Shown here one piece after another: positions 17,000 to 26,664 of a stretch of 64,000 bases of DNA. The stretch comes from Snuella lapsa (GTDB lineage Bacteria; Bacteroidota; Bacteroidia; Flavobacteriales; Flavobacteriaceae), in assembly GCF_039539345.1 (NCBI RefSeq), contig NZ_BAABCY010000016.1, forward strand, positions 1-64,000, written 5' to 3'. The first letter of the stretch is position 1. Each line of letters begins with the position of its first letter. Under the pieces are notes generated by a model that saw nothing but the letters and a program-made list of their open reading frames with translations, did no database searches and was not told the origin of the DNA. Made by a program: the position numbers and the translations under genes.

Positions 17000-17791
17000 A
17001 TTTATAGAAATGGCAACAACCAAGCCTTCATTAGCACGAATGTTAAAAACAGTATTATCCTCAAATATCAAGTATTGCCCCTTAACACCAACGAGAGTTC
17101 CTGTATAACTTTGCTCTTTCTCTATATTAAGACTTTTTGGTTTTAACGGGTACTGCTGAACGGGAAACTCTAAATTTGTTTCCATATTGTTTTCTATAAA
17201 ATAGTCGGTTACCTCATCTGGCAAATATGCTTTTAAGCGTTCACGCCACACCACAAGATCCTCATCTTCAATATCATTTTTAAGCATTTTACGCCAATTG
17301 GTTTTATCAGACACATGATCCTTTAAGGCTACTTCGGTAATACCCGCCAAATAACGATTGGGCACCTCAACAATTTCTATGGCTTCGTGTGCACCTTGGT
17401 CGATCCAACGTGTTGGCACTTGGCTTTTACGCGTTACCCCCACCTTTACATTACTGGAATTAGCCAAATAGACAATATGAGGCTGTAGCTGCACCTGCTT
17501 TTCAAAAGCCAGATCGCGATCTTCCTTATCCAAATGCGCCGTGCTTAATTCGGGACGCATTACCCAATCGGCTGCTTGGGGCACATCATAAAAACAGCTT
17601 TTACAAAACCCCTGCCTATAAATAGGCTTATCCAATTCGCAGTTTAAGCATTGGTATTTAACAAATTGAATGCTAATGTTTTTACCTAGCAACTGATTCA
17701 TATTTAAAAAGTCATTTTCGAACACTAAATAATATTGAATTGGCTGCGAAAATTCGCTTTCCATTTTTGTTAAAACACCTTGGTAGGTCAT
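16997..17791 (-). CDS. DUF2797 domain-containing protein
   Basis: A 264-residue soluble protein of the DUF2797 family. A zinc-ribbon-like motif CLNCELDKPIYRQGFCKSC lies at about 48-66. The middle contains YLANSSNVKVGVTR, which resembles the start of a GIY-YIG nuclease core, followed by IDQGAHEAIEIVEVPNR. The biochemical role is not established; the combination suggests nucleic acid binding. It is divergent from the GH3 gene, 42 bases away. The start at 17791 (MTYQGVLTKME) agrees with the usual family start. Confidence 0.85.
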   Translation of the reverse strand: MTYQGVLTKMESEFSQPIQYYLVFENDFLNMNQLLGKNISIQFVKYQCLNCELDKPIYRQGFCKSCFYDVPQAADWVMRPELSTAHLDKEDRDLAFEKQVQLQPHIVYLANSSNVKVGVTRKSQVPTRWIDQGAHEAIEIVEVPNRYLAGITEVALKDHVSDKTNWRKMLKNDIEDEDLVVWRERLKAYLPDEVTDYFIENNMETNLEFPVQQYPLKPKSLNIEKEQSYTGTLVGVKGQYLIFEDNTVFNIRANEGLVVAISIN

Positions 17792-17833
17792 AAAAAAAAG
17801 TATTATTTTTAAAAAATTAAAGATAATACAAAT

Positions 17834-19348
17834 ATGCCAATTACCTTAGTAAATTCTGTTGCTTCTTGGTTTCTAAAAAAACGCTTTCATCAAATCGATT
17901 TGTTTTTAAAATACCCCAATGAAGTACAGAATGAACTCCTGCTAAACCTCATTGACATTGCTAAAGACACCCATATTGGGAAACAATACGATTTTGCTTC
18001 AATAACCAACTACAGGACATTCGCCGAACGTATTCCCGTTACAAATTACGAGGGCTACCAAAGTCTTATTGAGCGCTCCCGATTAGGTGAAAACAATATT
18101 TTTTGGCCCAGTCCCATAAAATGGTTTGCCAAATCCAGTGGCACTACAAATGCGAAAAGTAAATTCATACCCGTTAGTATCGAATCGTTAGAGGATTGCC
18201 ATTATGCTGCCAGTAAGGATTTATTGTGTATGTACTTAAACAACAATGAGGATTCACAGCTATTTACGGGCAAAAGTTTAAGATTAGGAGGCAGCAAAGA
18301 GCTTTACAGGGAAAACGGCACCGTGTTTGGCGACCTATCGGCTATTTTAATAGACAACATGCCTTTTTGGGCCGAGTTTAGCAGCACACCTAGCAACAAA
18401 GTTTCTTTAATGAGCGATTGGGAACACAAAATGCAAGCGATTGTAGATGAAACCATTAAAGAAAATGTAACGAGTTTGGCCGGCGTTCCTTCGTGGATGC
18501 TGGTCTTGCTTAATCAGGTATTAGAGACTACTGGTAAACAAAGTCTATTTGATGTGTGGCCCAACCTAGAGGTCTATTTTCATGGTGGAGTGAGCTTTAC
18601 CCCATATAAGGATCAATATAAAAAAATACTTCCCAAACCAGATTTTAGGTACTACGAGATTTACAATGCCTCGGAAGGTTTTTTTGCCATTCAGGACAGG
18701 AACAATTCCGGTGAACTCTTACTCATGTTGGATTATGGTATTTTTTATGAATTTATTCCTATGGACAATTACGGCACTCCAGAGGAAAAAATTATCCCTC
18801 TTAGCGAGGTTAAGATCAATAAAAACTATGCTATGGTCATCACAACCAATGCAGGACTTTGGCGCTATAAAATTGGAGATACTGTTCGATTCACCTCAAC
18901 CAACCCATACCGCATAAAAGTTTCTGGACGTACCAAGCATCATATTAATGTATTCGGAGAGGAGCTCATTATTGAAAATGCCGAAGAAGCCTTGAAAAAA
19001 GTTTGCAAGCGCACCAAATCGGAAATAGTAGACTATACAGCTGCCCCCATCTTTATGGATGGTAAAGAAAAAGGCGCCCACGAATGGCTTATTGAGTTCA
19101 AAACACCTCCTAAAGACATAGATTACTTCAATGAATTATTCGATAATGCATTAAAAGCGTTAAACTCCGATTATGAAGCTAAACGCTATAACAACCTAAC
19201 ACTCAACAAGCCCAAGATCCATATGGCACGCAAACACTTGTTTTACGACTGGTTAAAAGCAAACAACAAGCTTGGGGGACAACACAAAATACCAAGACTT
19301 TCCAACACGCGCGACTATATAAATGACTTGCTTCGTTTAAATTACTAA
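17834..19348 (+). CDS. GH3 family acyl-adenylate-forming enzyme
   Basis: A 504-residue protein of the GH3 family (plant auxin-responsive GH3-like), within the ANL adenylating superfamily. Visible motifs are the ATP-binding WFAKSSGTTNAKSKFIP (about 96-112), YNASEGFFA (about 276-284, the A5-like motif), and a YKIGDTVRF...SGRTKHHINVFGEEL block before the C-terminal domain. Plant GH3s conjugate carboxylic acids to amino acids; substrates of the bacterial members are largely unknown. No biosynthetic neighbours are present. Length and motifs look intact. Confidence 0.9.
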   Translation: MPITLVNSVASWFLKKRFHQIDLFLKYPNEVQNELLLNLIDIAKDTHIGKQYDFASITNYRTFAERIPVTNYEGYQSLIERSRLGENNIFWPSPIKWFAKSSGTTNAKSKFIPVSIESLEDCHYAASKDLLCMYLNNNEDSQLFTGKSLRLGGSKELYRENGTVFGDLSAILIDNMPFWAEFSSTPSNKVSLMSDWEHKMQAIVDETIKENVTSLAGVPSWMLVLLNQVLETTGKQSLFDVWPNLEVYFHGGVSFTPYKDQYKKILPKPDFRYYEIYNASEGFFAIQDRNNSGELLLMLDYGIFYEFIPMDNYGTPEEKIIPLSEVKINKNYAMVITTNAGLWRYKIGDTVRFTSTNPYRIKVSGRTKHHINVFGEELIIENAEEALKKVCKRTKSEIVDYTAAPIFMDGKEKGAHEWLIEFKTPPKDIDYFNELFDNALKALNSDYEAKRYNNLTLNKPKIHMARKHLFYDWLKANNKLGGQHKIPRLSNTRDYINDLLRLNY

Positions 19349-19382
19349 AAGCACCAATATTATCGACAAAATGTAGTGGGCT

Positions 19383-19426
19383 TCGTTTTTAAACGAGTTT
19401 ATTGGGCTATTATCTAAAAGCCCAAT
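19383..19426 (+). terminator. Probable terminator behind the GH3 gene
   Basis: Two inverted repeats follow the stop codon: TCGTTTTTAAACGA (19383-19396), and ATTGGGCT (19401-19408) with AGCCCAAT (19419-19426) followed by TTTAT. The T-run is short, so termination is only likely. Confidence 0.45.
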
Positions 19427-19602
19427 TTATACTTTGCACAGTCTTTAATTAAGTCTATTTTTGATCAAGTTCTAAAGCCAACTTGACTTATAAATAGTCA
19501 TACTCTCAAAGTTTATTTATAAAACAAATTGATAAAGATTTAGAACAGCATTAAAAGATAAAATATCCATAATGCCTATTATTAATTAACATATCCATAG
19601 AA

Positions 19603-19634
19603 CAAAAAAACCACGCAATTGCGTGGTTTTTTTA
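19603..19634. terminator. Bidirectional rho-independent terminator before clpX 3' end
   Basis: AAAAAAACCACGCAA and TTGCGTGGTTTTTTT form a perfect hairpin with A- and T-runs on either side, 18 bases behind the clpX stop. It can serve clpX on the minus strand and block read-through from the GH3 side. The rest of the 19349-19651 gap shows nothing else. Confidence 0.9.
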
Positions 19635-19651
19635 TATCACAAAACAATCTT

Positions 19652-20884
19652 TTAAGATACTGCTTTAAGTTTCTTTAAGGTTGTTTTTGTTAACTTCTCC
19701 TCTGCATAGGCCTTGGTTACATTCAATTTCTTGTCTTCGCTACTTGGCAACTCGAACATAGCATCGGTTAAAATCTCTTCACATAAAGAGCGTAAGCCTC
19801 TAGCGCCTAGTTTATACTCAATTGCCTTATCTACAATAAATCCTAAAGCACCGTCAGTGATAGCAAAGTCTATTTCGTCCATTGCAAACAACTTTTTATA
19901 TTGTTTAATGATAGCATTTTTAGGCTCTGTTAAAATAGCTCTTAACGTATCGGCATCTAATGGATCCATATAGGTTAGTACGGGTAATCGTCCTATAATC
20001 TCAGGAATCAAACCAAAATCCTTTAGATCCTTTGGTATGATGTATTGTAATAAATTTTCTTGATCTACTACCTCATCTGAAATGGAAGCACTATAACCAA
20101 CTGCCTGCATATTTAAGCGTTTGGATATAACACGTTCTATCCCATCAAAAGCTCCACCGGCTATAAACAAAATATTCTCTGTGTTCACTTCTATAAACTT
20201 TTGATCGGGATGTTTACGCCCTCCTTTAGGCGGTACATTTACTACGGTCCCTTCCAATAGTTTTAATAAAGCTTGCTGCACACCTTCTCCAGATACATCG
20301 CGTGTAATGGATGGATTATCACTTTTACGGGCTATTTTATCTATTTCATCAATAAATACAATACCCTTTTCAGCTTTATTTAAATTATAGTCCGCTGCTT
20401 GCAACAAGCGTGTTAAAATACTTTCTACATCTTCACCAACATAACCAGCTTCGGTCAATACGGTTGCATCTACAATAGCCAAAGGCACATTAAGCATTCT
20501 CGCAATGGTTTTGGCCATTAAGGTTTTACCTGTTCCTGTTTGTCCAACCATAATGATATTACTCTTCTGTATATCAATATCGTCGTTTGAAGCAGGCTGT
20601 AATAACCTTTTATAATGATTATAAACTGCAACCGACATAACCTTCTTGGTCATATCCTGTCCGATAATGTACTCGTCAAGAAATTCCTTGATTTGAATTG
20701 GTTTTCGAAGTTTGAGTTCTGCTGACAGATCATGAGTGTCACTTTGTTTTGACTCTTCGATAACAATACCATGTGCTTGTTCAATACACCTATCGCATAT
20801 ATGTGCATCCAATCCAGCTATCAATAAGTTCGTTTCTGGTTTTTTTCTACCACAGAACGAGCATTCTAATTCTTCCTTTGCCAT
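19652..20884 (-). CDS. clpX: ATP-dependent Clp protease ATP-binding subunit ClpX
   Basis: A 410-residue AAA+ unfoldase that feeds substrates to ClpP. The N-terminal zinc-binding domain has Cys8, Cys11, Cys30 and Cys33. Walker A is GQTGTGKT (114-121), followed by the GYVGEDVESIL pore-1 region and Walker B IVFIDEIDKIA. RDVSGEGVQQALLK and the C-terminal GARGLRS sensor-2 motif complete the module. Residues in all catalytic motifs are standard. It follows clpP by 77 bases in the order tig-clpP-clpX. Confidence 0.98.
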   Translation of the reverse strand: MAKEELECSFCGRKKPETNLLIAGLDAHICDRCIEQAHGIVIEESKQSDTHDLSAELKLRKPIQIKEFLDEYIIGQDMTKKVMSVAVYNHYKRLLQPASNDDIDIQKSNIIMVGQTGTGKTLMAKTIARMLNVPLAIVDATVLTEAGYVGEDVESILTRLLQAADYNLNKAEKGIVFIDEIDKIARKSDNPSITRDVSGEGVQQALLKLLEGTVVNVPPKGGRKHPDQKFIEVNTENILFIAGGAFDGIERVISKRLNMQAVGYSASISDEVVDQENLLQYIIPKDLKDFGLIPEIIGRLPVLTYMDPLDADTLRAILTEPKNAIIKQYKKLFAMDEIDFAITDGALGFIVDKAIEYKLGARGLRSLCEEILTDAMFELPSSEDKKLNVTKAYAEEKLTKTTLKKLKAVS

Positions 20885-20961
20885 TAATTATTTATTTTTC
20901 TAAAAAAATAAATCATCATAAATCCCTCTATAACAATTTACTAAATTTACAATTTTTAATT

Positions 20962-21636
20962 TTAATTGCGGGTTAAAATCTCATCAATCATACCATATTC
21001 CTTTGCTTTATCAGCCTTCATCCAGTAATCACGATCACTATCTTGATATATTTTATCGTAATCCTGTCCAGTATGGTTGCTTATAATTTTATAAAGCTCT
21101 TCTTTTAAAATCAAAATTTCCCTAGCAGTAATCTCTATGTCACTAGCCTGTCCCTGAGCTCCTCCAAGAGGCTGATGTATCATAACACGAGAATGTGTTA
21201 AACCACTACGTTTCCCTTTAGCTCCAGCACACAACAGTACAGCTCCCATAGATGCCGCCATTCCTGTACATATAGTTGCCACGTCTGGCTTTATAAACTG
21301 CATGGTATCATAAATACCCAATCCGGCATATACACTACCACCTGGTGAATTAATATAAATTTGAATGTCTTTAGACGAGTCGGTGCTCTCTAAAAACAAT
21401 AACTGTGCTTGGATGATATTTGCCACTTGATCGTTAATGGCCGTTCCCATAAAAATAATACGATCCATCATTAAACGAGAGAATACATCAAAAATAGCAA
21501 CATTTAATTGACGTTCTTCAATAATATTTGGCGTAAGACTGGTAGGGTACATACTGCTCATAATTTTATTATAATATGTACTGCTAATGCCTTGGTCTTT
21601 TATAGCGAATTTTTCAAATTCTTTAGCGTAATCCAT
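20962..21636 (-). CDS. clpP: ATP-dependent Clp protease proteolytic subunit ClpP
   Basis: A 224-residue serine protease. The catalytic Ser129 is in TGMAASMGAV, His154 in VMIHQPLGGAQG, and Asp is in DSDRDYWM at about 203. The N-terminal 40 residues form a propeptide-like extension before the conserved RIIFMGTAINDQVAN region. It forms the ClpXP protease with the product of the next gene. Trigger factor lies 166 bases upstream. Confidence 0.98.
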   Translation of the reverse strand: MDYAKEFEKFAIKDQGISSTYYNKIMSSMYPTSLTPNIIEERQLNVAIFDVFSRLMMDRIIFMGTAINDQVANIIQAQLLFLESTDSSKDIQIYINSPGGSVYAGLGIYDTMQFIKPDVATICTGMAASMGAVLLCAGAKGKRSGLTHSRVMIHQPLGGAQGQASDIEITAREILILKEELYKIISNHTGQDYDKIYQDSDRDYWMKADKAKEYGMIDEILTRN

Positions 21637-21802
21637 AATACTCTATTAGTTAAGTTGTTAGCCGAAAAACAGATCTTTTAATTAACGTTAAACTTAAATA
21701 TTTAGTGTTCAAAAGGCCTGAATTCATTAATAAATTAGGCGCTACAACTTATTCGTTATAGCGCCTAAATATACGTAATTATTATTTTATAAAAAGCCTT
21801 GA

Positions 21803-23131
21803 TTATTTATCGCCATAAACTTCTTTTACAAAGTCTTCGTAGCTCAACTCTTTAACTTTAATATTAGCTTTTTCTTTATAAAGCTCCAATAATTTCTGGC
21901 TGATAAGCTGCTCTGATATACGACGTGCTTCATCTTGATTGGACAATACTCTTGCAGCAATGTCGTCCAATTCCTTATCTGAAGGATCTAATTGACCAAA
22001 CTGTGCCATTTGCGCCTTAATCATTTCTCTGGCATGCCCTTTAATATCGTCTATCGTCACCTGAATATCATTATCGGTAATTAATTTACCTTCGATCAAT
22101 TGATAACGTAAGCTTTTTTCAGATTTCTCAAATTCTTCTTTAGCTTGGTCACTATCTAATGGTTGTTCTCCTGCTGTTTGCAACCATTTTTGTAAAAACT
22201 CTACTGGTAAATCAAACTTGGTGTTTTCAACCAAGTACTCGGTCACATCGTTTAACAACTTTTGGTCTGCTTGCTGGACAAATTGTTTTTCGGCGTCTTC
22301 TTTTATTTTAGCTTTTAGTTCGGTAACCGACTTAACGATATCTTTACCAAAAAGCTTATCAAATAATTCTTGATCTAAATCTGCCAGCTCACGTTTATTT
22401 ATTTCCGTAATAGCAAATGTTACTTCAATATCCAATCCGTGTGCCTCATCATGACCAACTTTTAATGCATGCATTAACTCATGGTCATCTTTATACAAGC
22501 CCTTTGTATTTAAAACGATAACATCTCCAACTTTAGCTCCTACAAATTGCTTAGCAGTCGCTTTTCCTTTAAATTTATCTAAAGTTAAAGTTACTGTATT
22601 ATCAATTTCCTTTTCTTCGTTTTTATATGTTCCTGTGATCTCACTATTATTTTCAACCACATCTTGAGATACTAACTTTCCATATTGCTTTTGGATACGT
22701 TCTATTTGCTCATCGATCATCTTGTCGTCTGCAACAATATTGTAGCGTGTTATAGCTTTCTTTCCATTAAGCTCAACTTCAAATTCTGGCGCTAAGCCCA
22801 ATTCGAATTCAAAAGTAAAGCCTTCAGCATCCCAATCGATATTGTCTTGTGGCTTTGGTAACGGTTGTCCTAAAACGTCTAGTTTTTCTTCTGTAAGATA
22901 TTTGTTTAAAGCATCTTGTAGCAACTTGTTAACTTCGTCTACCAAAACGGCTTTACCGTATTGCTTTTTCACCATCCCCATTGGCACGTGACCTTTTCTA
23001 AAACCAGGAATGTTAGCTGTTTTGCGATAATCTGTTAGGATCTTTTCTACTTTATCGCTATAATCTTCTTTAGCAATATCAACTTTTACTACAGCATTTA
23101 ATGCATCAACGTTTTCTCTTGTAATATTCAT
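21803..23131 (-). CDS. tig: Trigger factor
   Basis: A 442-residue ribosome-bound chaperone. The ribosome-binding tail carries the signature GFRKGHVPMGMVKKQYG (about 43-59; classical G-F-R-x-G-x-x-P). A diverged PPIase-like middle domain and a long helical C-terminal arm follow. Bacteroidetes trigger factors typically have a degenerate FKBP domain, as here. It is first of a tig-clpP-clpX set that couples folding and degradation, with its own promoter at about 23220-23247. Confidence 0.96.
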   Translation of the reverse strand: MNITRENVDALNAVVKVDIAKEDYSDKVEKILTDYRKTANIPGFRKGHVPMGMVKKQYGKAVLVDEVNKLLQDALNKYLTEEKLDVLGQPLPKPQDNIDWDAEGFTFEFELGLAPEFEVELNGKKAITRYNIVADDKMIDEQIERIQKQYGKLVSQDVVENNSEITGTYKNEEKEIDNTVTLTLDKFKGKATAKQFVGAKVGDVIVLNTKGLYKDDHELMHALKVGHDEAHGLDIEVTFAITEINKRELADLDQELFDKLFGKDIVKSVTELKAKIKEDAEKQFVQQADQKLLNDVTEYLVENTKFDLPVEFLQKWLQTAGEQPLDSDQAKEEFEKSEKSLRYQLIEGKLITDNDIQVTIDDIKGHAREMIKAQMAQFGQLDPSDKELDDIAARVLSNQDEARRISEQLISQKLLELYKEKANIKVKELSYEDFVKEVYGDK

Positions 23132-23217
23132 TTTATAATGATATAAATCCCTTATGGGTATTTAACAAAAAGGCTTTTATAAAAACCTAAAAAATTTATG
23201 TATCTAAAATTGGGATG

Positions 23218-23247
23218 CAAAAATATAACATTTTAGCATCCCAACAA
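23218..23247 (-). promoter_or_regulatory. Bacteroidetes-type promoter for tig
   Basis: On the minus strand TTG (23247-23245) precedes TATTTTTG (23225-23218) with a 19-base spacer, about 87 bases before the tig start. Confidence 0.65.
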
Positions 23248-23349
23248 AGTTTTTAACCGCTTGATTTTAAGCTATTTTTTATTATCATTTCTATACAAAC
23301 CTGCAAATAAGATTATTTCCAAAATCTGTTACTTTTTTAGTCTTATTTT

Positions 23350-24420
23350 TCATTCAAACAACGATTTAAGTTTCTGTTTTAAATCGTCCCCTCTTAAATA
23401 CCTAGCTATGACTACTCCATTTTCGTCCATTAAAAAGTTATCTGGAATATCCCTAACTCCATAAATCTTTGCTGCTTTATTATCCCCACCATTCAAATCG
23501 CTTACATTATCCCAAACCAAACCATCGTCTTTAATAGCCTGAATCCATTTATTTTTATTTGTATCTAAAGAAACACTTAAAATCACAAACCCTTTATCTT
23601 TATACATTTGGTACAATTCAACCAACTCTGGATTAAACGCCCTACATGGCCCACACCAAGAAGCCCAAAATTCAAGCAAGGTATATTTTCCTTTTATTTC
23701 TGATAGCTGAATCCATTCTCCTTTATCGTTCATTTGCTTAAAGTCTATGAATTCTTCTCCGACTATTGGATTCTTATTTATTGCCACGAAATCCTTGATT
23801 GACTTACCTTCTTCTGTCTCTTGTAACGTTTTACTCAACATATGAAACAATTTATTTGTTTCTGCTGCCCCTAACTTTTCTTTAGTCCCAACATTTAAAA
23901 CGGTAAGGCTTTCGTAGGAATCAGGGTAATCGTGAATGAACTTTTTATTAATAGCCACTTCTTCATCTATCATTCGGTTATAAATAACAAACAGAGAATC
24001 CCTATTGTTATCGGTTACCATACTGTTTAGCTTGCTCATTTCCTTATGTATAGAATCTTTGCGCTCCTTTAGAATGTCTGCTTCTTTTTGCGTTTTAGAA
24101 CCAGACACCTTGCTATTAACAAAGTCCCCTTTTTCTCCCTCGATATTAATCCTATGGTTCTCCAACCAAAACATCTTTTGATCTCTTGTGCTTTCTATTC
24201 TTAACAAGACACGCCTTGGCCGCTTTATACTTCCTTTAAATTGAAACCTTTCATTAATTATGTTTGTCTCACCTATTATTGAGTCTTTATCAAAGTACAT
24301 TTTAACTTTTGTACTGTCTGGCATGGCTTTAATTACGCCACTCACCAAATAACCATTAGTTTCGCTCTCCTTTTGACAAGAAAAGATCAACAGAATAAAA
24401 ATCAGCAAACTATTTTTCAT
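23350..24420 (-). CDS. TlpA-like thioredoxin-domain lipoprotein (DUF4369 N-terminus)
   Basis: A 356-residue exported protein. The signal peptide ends at lipobox IFSC with Cys15, so it is a lipoprotein. Residues of about 25-115 form a DUF4369-like beta domain (VSGVIKAMPDSTKVKMYFD). A helical linker follows. The C-terminal 130 residues are a TlpA/ResA thioredoxin fold with WCGPC active site in EFWASWCGPCRAF and the cis-Pro loop at VRDIPDNFL. It is a probable thiol-disulfide reductase in the periplasm; the substrate is unknown. Followed by tig, which has its own promoter. Confidence 0.9.
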   Translation of the reverse strand: MKNSLLIFILLIFSCQKESETNGYLVSGVIKAMPDSTKVKMYFDKDSIIGETNIINERFQFKGSIKRPRRVLLRIESTRDQKMFWLENHRINIEGEKGDFVNSKVSGSKTQKEADILKERKDSIHKEMSKLNSMVTDNNRDSLFVIYNRMIDEEVAINKKFIHDYPDSYESLTVLNVGTKEKLGAAETNKLFHMLSKTLQETEEGKSIKDFVAINKNPIVGEEFIDFKQMNDKGEWIQLSEIKGKYTLLEFWASWCGPCRAFNPELVELYQMYKDKGFVILSVSLDTNKNKWIQAIKDDGLVWDNVSDLNGGDNKAAKIYGVRDIPDNFLMDENGVVIARYLRGDDLKQKLKSLFE

Positions 24421-24499
24421 TCTTTTAAAGTTTTAGTTTTTACAAATATGGAAAGTTTGCCTCCTTATTCCCTTAGTTCTCATCATGAAAAACACTAAG

Positions 24500-24847
24500 C
24501 TACCTCTTATCTTCTTTTAAAAGGGAATGCAAAATAGATTGGAGTATGGAAAGTAGTACACTAAATAAAATAGCTGTCCAAATACTACTAACCGAAAACC
24601 CATCAATCAAATTATCGGCCAATAAGATAATCAAGGCATTAATAATCAATAAAAACAAGCCTAAAGTAACGATGGTTATTGGTAGGGTAAAAATCACCAA
24701 AACTGGCTTTACAAATAAATTCAAGAGGGATAAAACCACAGCAACAATAACAGCCGTAATATAGCTATCTACATACACACCGTTTAAAACTTTAGACAGC
24801 ACTATAACAGCCAAAGCATTTAGCAATAGCCTGACAATTAAACTCAT
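24500..24847 (-). CDS. YvlD-like small membrane protein (phage holin family 4 superfamily)
   Basis: A 115-residue protein with four TM segments at about 2-22, 30-50, 53-75 and 88-108. The pattern, with NLFVKPVLVIFTLPITIVTLG and NALIILLADNLIDGF, is that of the widespread YvlD/'phage holin 4_2' family. It is chromosomal and not linked to any phage genes; the function is unknown. It follows the hydrolase gene by 33 bases and is probably co-transcribed from pdxJ. Confidence 0.85.
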   Translation of the reverse strand: MSLIVRLLLNALAVIVLSKVLNGVYVDSYITAVIVAVVLSLLNLFVKPVLVIFTLPITIVTLGLFLLIINALIILLADNLIDGFSVSSIWTAILFSVLLSILQSILHSLLKEDKR

Positions 24848-24880
24848 AATTTTACATTTAGTTCTTAAATCTACAAAAAA

Positions 24881-25657
24881 TCATGAAATAAATCTTACAA
24901 CGGCTTCGAAAAAGTCTTTAGGGTTCTCTGCATGCAACCAATGTCCTGCATTAGCAATAGTAACAATTTCTGCATTGGCAAAGTGATTGAAAATAAGAGC
25001 TTCGTCGCCTACCCCTATATATTCGGAACGATCCCCTCTTAAAAACAACGTATCTTTATTAAACCCAGCGTAACTAGGCAAAGACTCACCTACTTCGCCA
25101 ACCTCGGCCTTTAAAACTTCAAGGTTCATTCTTAAAGCTAACACACCTTTTTCTTTCCAATATAAATTTTTAAGTAAAAATTGTCGCGTTCCTAAGTCCT
25201 TAACGTAACCACTCAACTGAGCATCTATCTCTCCTCTACTTTTAACTACATTAAAAACGATCGCACTAAGTCCATTTAAAATAGCATCATGGTGTACTGG
25301 GTAAAAACGCGGTGAAATATCGGCTACAATTAGCTTAGAAACCAAATCGGGATATTCTGTAGCAAACAACATGGCTGTTTTCCCTCCCATGGAGTGCCCA
25401 AGCAAAACAATGTTAGACAACTGATGTGCTTCACAGTAACGCTTTAAATCCTCTACCAAAACCTCGTAACTAAAATTATCGTCCCAAAAACTCCTACCAT
25501 GATTTCTTTGGTCTACCAAATGTACTTGAAAGCCTTGGTCACTAAACTGTTTTCCAAGTGTTTTCCAATTATCGCTCATTCCTAAAAATCCATGTAGGAT
25601 AATAAATGGACTACCCTCTCCTATGATATTTGAATGTAAAATTTGTTCTACTGCCAT
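24881..25657 (-). CDS. Alpha/beta fold hydrolase (YbfF-like)
   Basis: A 258-residue esterase-type hydrolase. The oxyanion region is LHGFLGMSDNW, the nucleophile elbow is GHSMGG (Ser at about 93), an Asp sits in LFLRGDRSEY, and His in NAGHWLHAENP near the end. The closest known group is YbfF/abhydrolase-11-like esterases. The physiological substrate is unknown. Its position after pdxJ with 78 bases between suggests co-transcription. Confidence 0.88.
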   Translation of the reverse strand: MAVEQILHSNIIGEGSPFIILHGFLGMSDNWKTLGKQFSDQGFQVHLVDQRNHGRSFWDDNFSYEVLVEDLKRYCEAHQLSNIVLLGHSMGGKTAMLFATEYPDLVSKLIVADISPRFYPVHHDAILNGLSAIVFNVVKSRGEIDAQLSGYVKDLGTRQFLLKNLYWKEKGVLALRMNLEVLKAEVGEVGESLPSYAGFNKDTLFLRGDRSEYIGVGDEALIFNHFANAEIVTIANAGHWLHAENPKDFFEAVVRFIS

Positions 25658-25735
25658 AGAAAATTAATATTGTTAAACATGCGCTTTAAAAGTTTGCCTT
25701 TCACCCTAAGTTTTGTCTTCAAAGAACAACGTACA

Positions 25736-26458
25736 CTAACTTTTAACTTTTAACTTATTAAGATACATTTGAATCACATTCTCCACCCCCAAGTACAAAC
25801 TTTCGGAAATCAAGGCATGTCCAATGGAAACTTCCTGAACTCCAGGAACGTTTTCTTTAAAAAAAGCAATATTGTCCAACGATAAATCGTGTCCCGCATT
25901 AATCCCTAGCCCCAAATCGATAGCCAACTCTGCACATTCTACATAAGGCTTAACCCCTTGCATATTCCCTAAACCATATTTATGGGCATAGGCTTCGGTA
26001 TACAACTCTATCCTATCGGTTCCCGTCGCTTTCGCTCCTTCTATCTGTTTCAAAACAGGATCGACAAAAATAGATGTTCGAATACCATTTCGCTTAAATT
26101 CCTGAATAACATCAATTAAAAACCCTTTATGTTTAATGGTATCCCACCCTGCATTAGAAGTTATTGCATCTACCGCATCTGGCACCAAAGTAACCTGGGT
26201 AGGCTTAACACTCAAAACCAAATCCACAAAAGATGTTATCGGATTTCCTTCTATATTGTATTCGGTATATACTTCTGGTTTTAAATCGCGTGCATCTTGA
26301 TAACGTATATGACGCTCATCGGGTCTTGGATGTATCGTTACACCCTCTGCTCCAAAACGTTGTACATCCTTGGCAAACTGCACTACATTGGGCATATCGC
26401 CTCCCCTAGAGTTCCGTAAAGTAGCTATCTTATTAATATTAACGCTTAACTTTGTCAT
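25736..26458 (-). CDS. pdxJ: Pyridoxine 5'-phosphate synthase PdxJ
   Basis: A 240-residue TIM-barrel enzyme that condenses 1-deoxyxylulose 5-phosphate with 3-amino-2-oxopropyl phosphate to form PNP, in the DXP-dependent vitamin B6 route. Visible motifs are LSVNINKIATLRNSRGG at the start, GVTIHPRPDERHI (about 39-51), VTLVPD, and GINAGHDLSLDN near the C-terminus. The length is standard. It is first in a minus-strand set with the hydrolase and YvlD-like genes, and divergent from the CBS-nadK unit. Confidence 0.97.
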   Translation of the reverse strand: MTKLSVNINKIATLRNSRGGDMPNVVQFAKDVQRFGAEGVTIHPRPDERHIRYQDARDLKPEVYTEYNIEGNPITSFVDLVLSVKPTQVTLVPDAVDAITSNAGWDTIKHKGFLIDVIQEFKRNGIRTSIFVDPVLKQIEGAKATGTDRIELYTEAYAHKYGLGNMQGVKPYVECAELAIDLGLGINAGHDLSLDNIAFFKENVPGVQEVSIGHALISESLYLGVENVIQMYLNKLKVKS

Positions 26459-26664
26459 GAATCACTATTTTAAATGACAAAAATACAAAGTAGAACAAGC
26501 TTAAGTACTATTTTTTTGATTAATTTGCACGGGCAATCCAGTTACATAGCAATGGCATTCACAATATGAAAAAGTTAACACAAAAAGAAGTAAATGTGTA
26601 TTAGAGACTGATTAAATTCATTTTGAAGTTTCTTAGCCTCTATCCGAATAATACAAATTTAACA

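Noticed and set aside
24500..24847. Prophage remnant suggested by the 'phage holin' family name
   Set aside because: The protein is a common chromosomal YvlD-like membrane protein in an operon-like set with pdxJ and a hydrolase; no phage gene is near.
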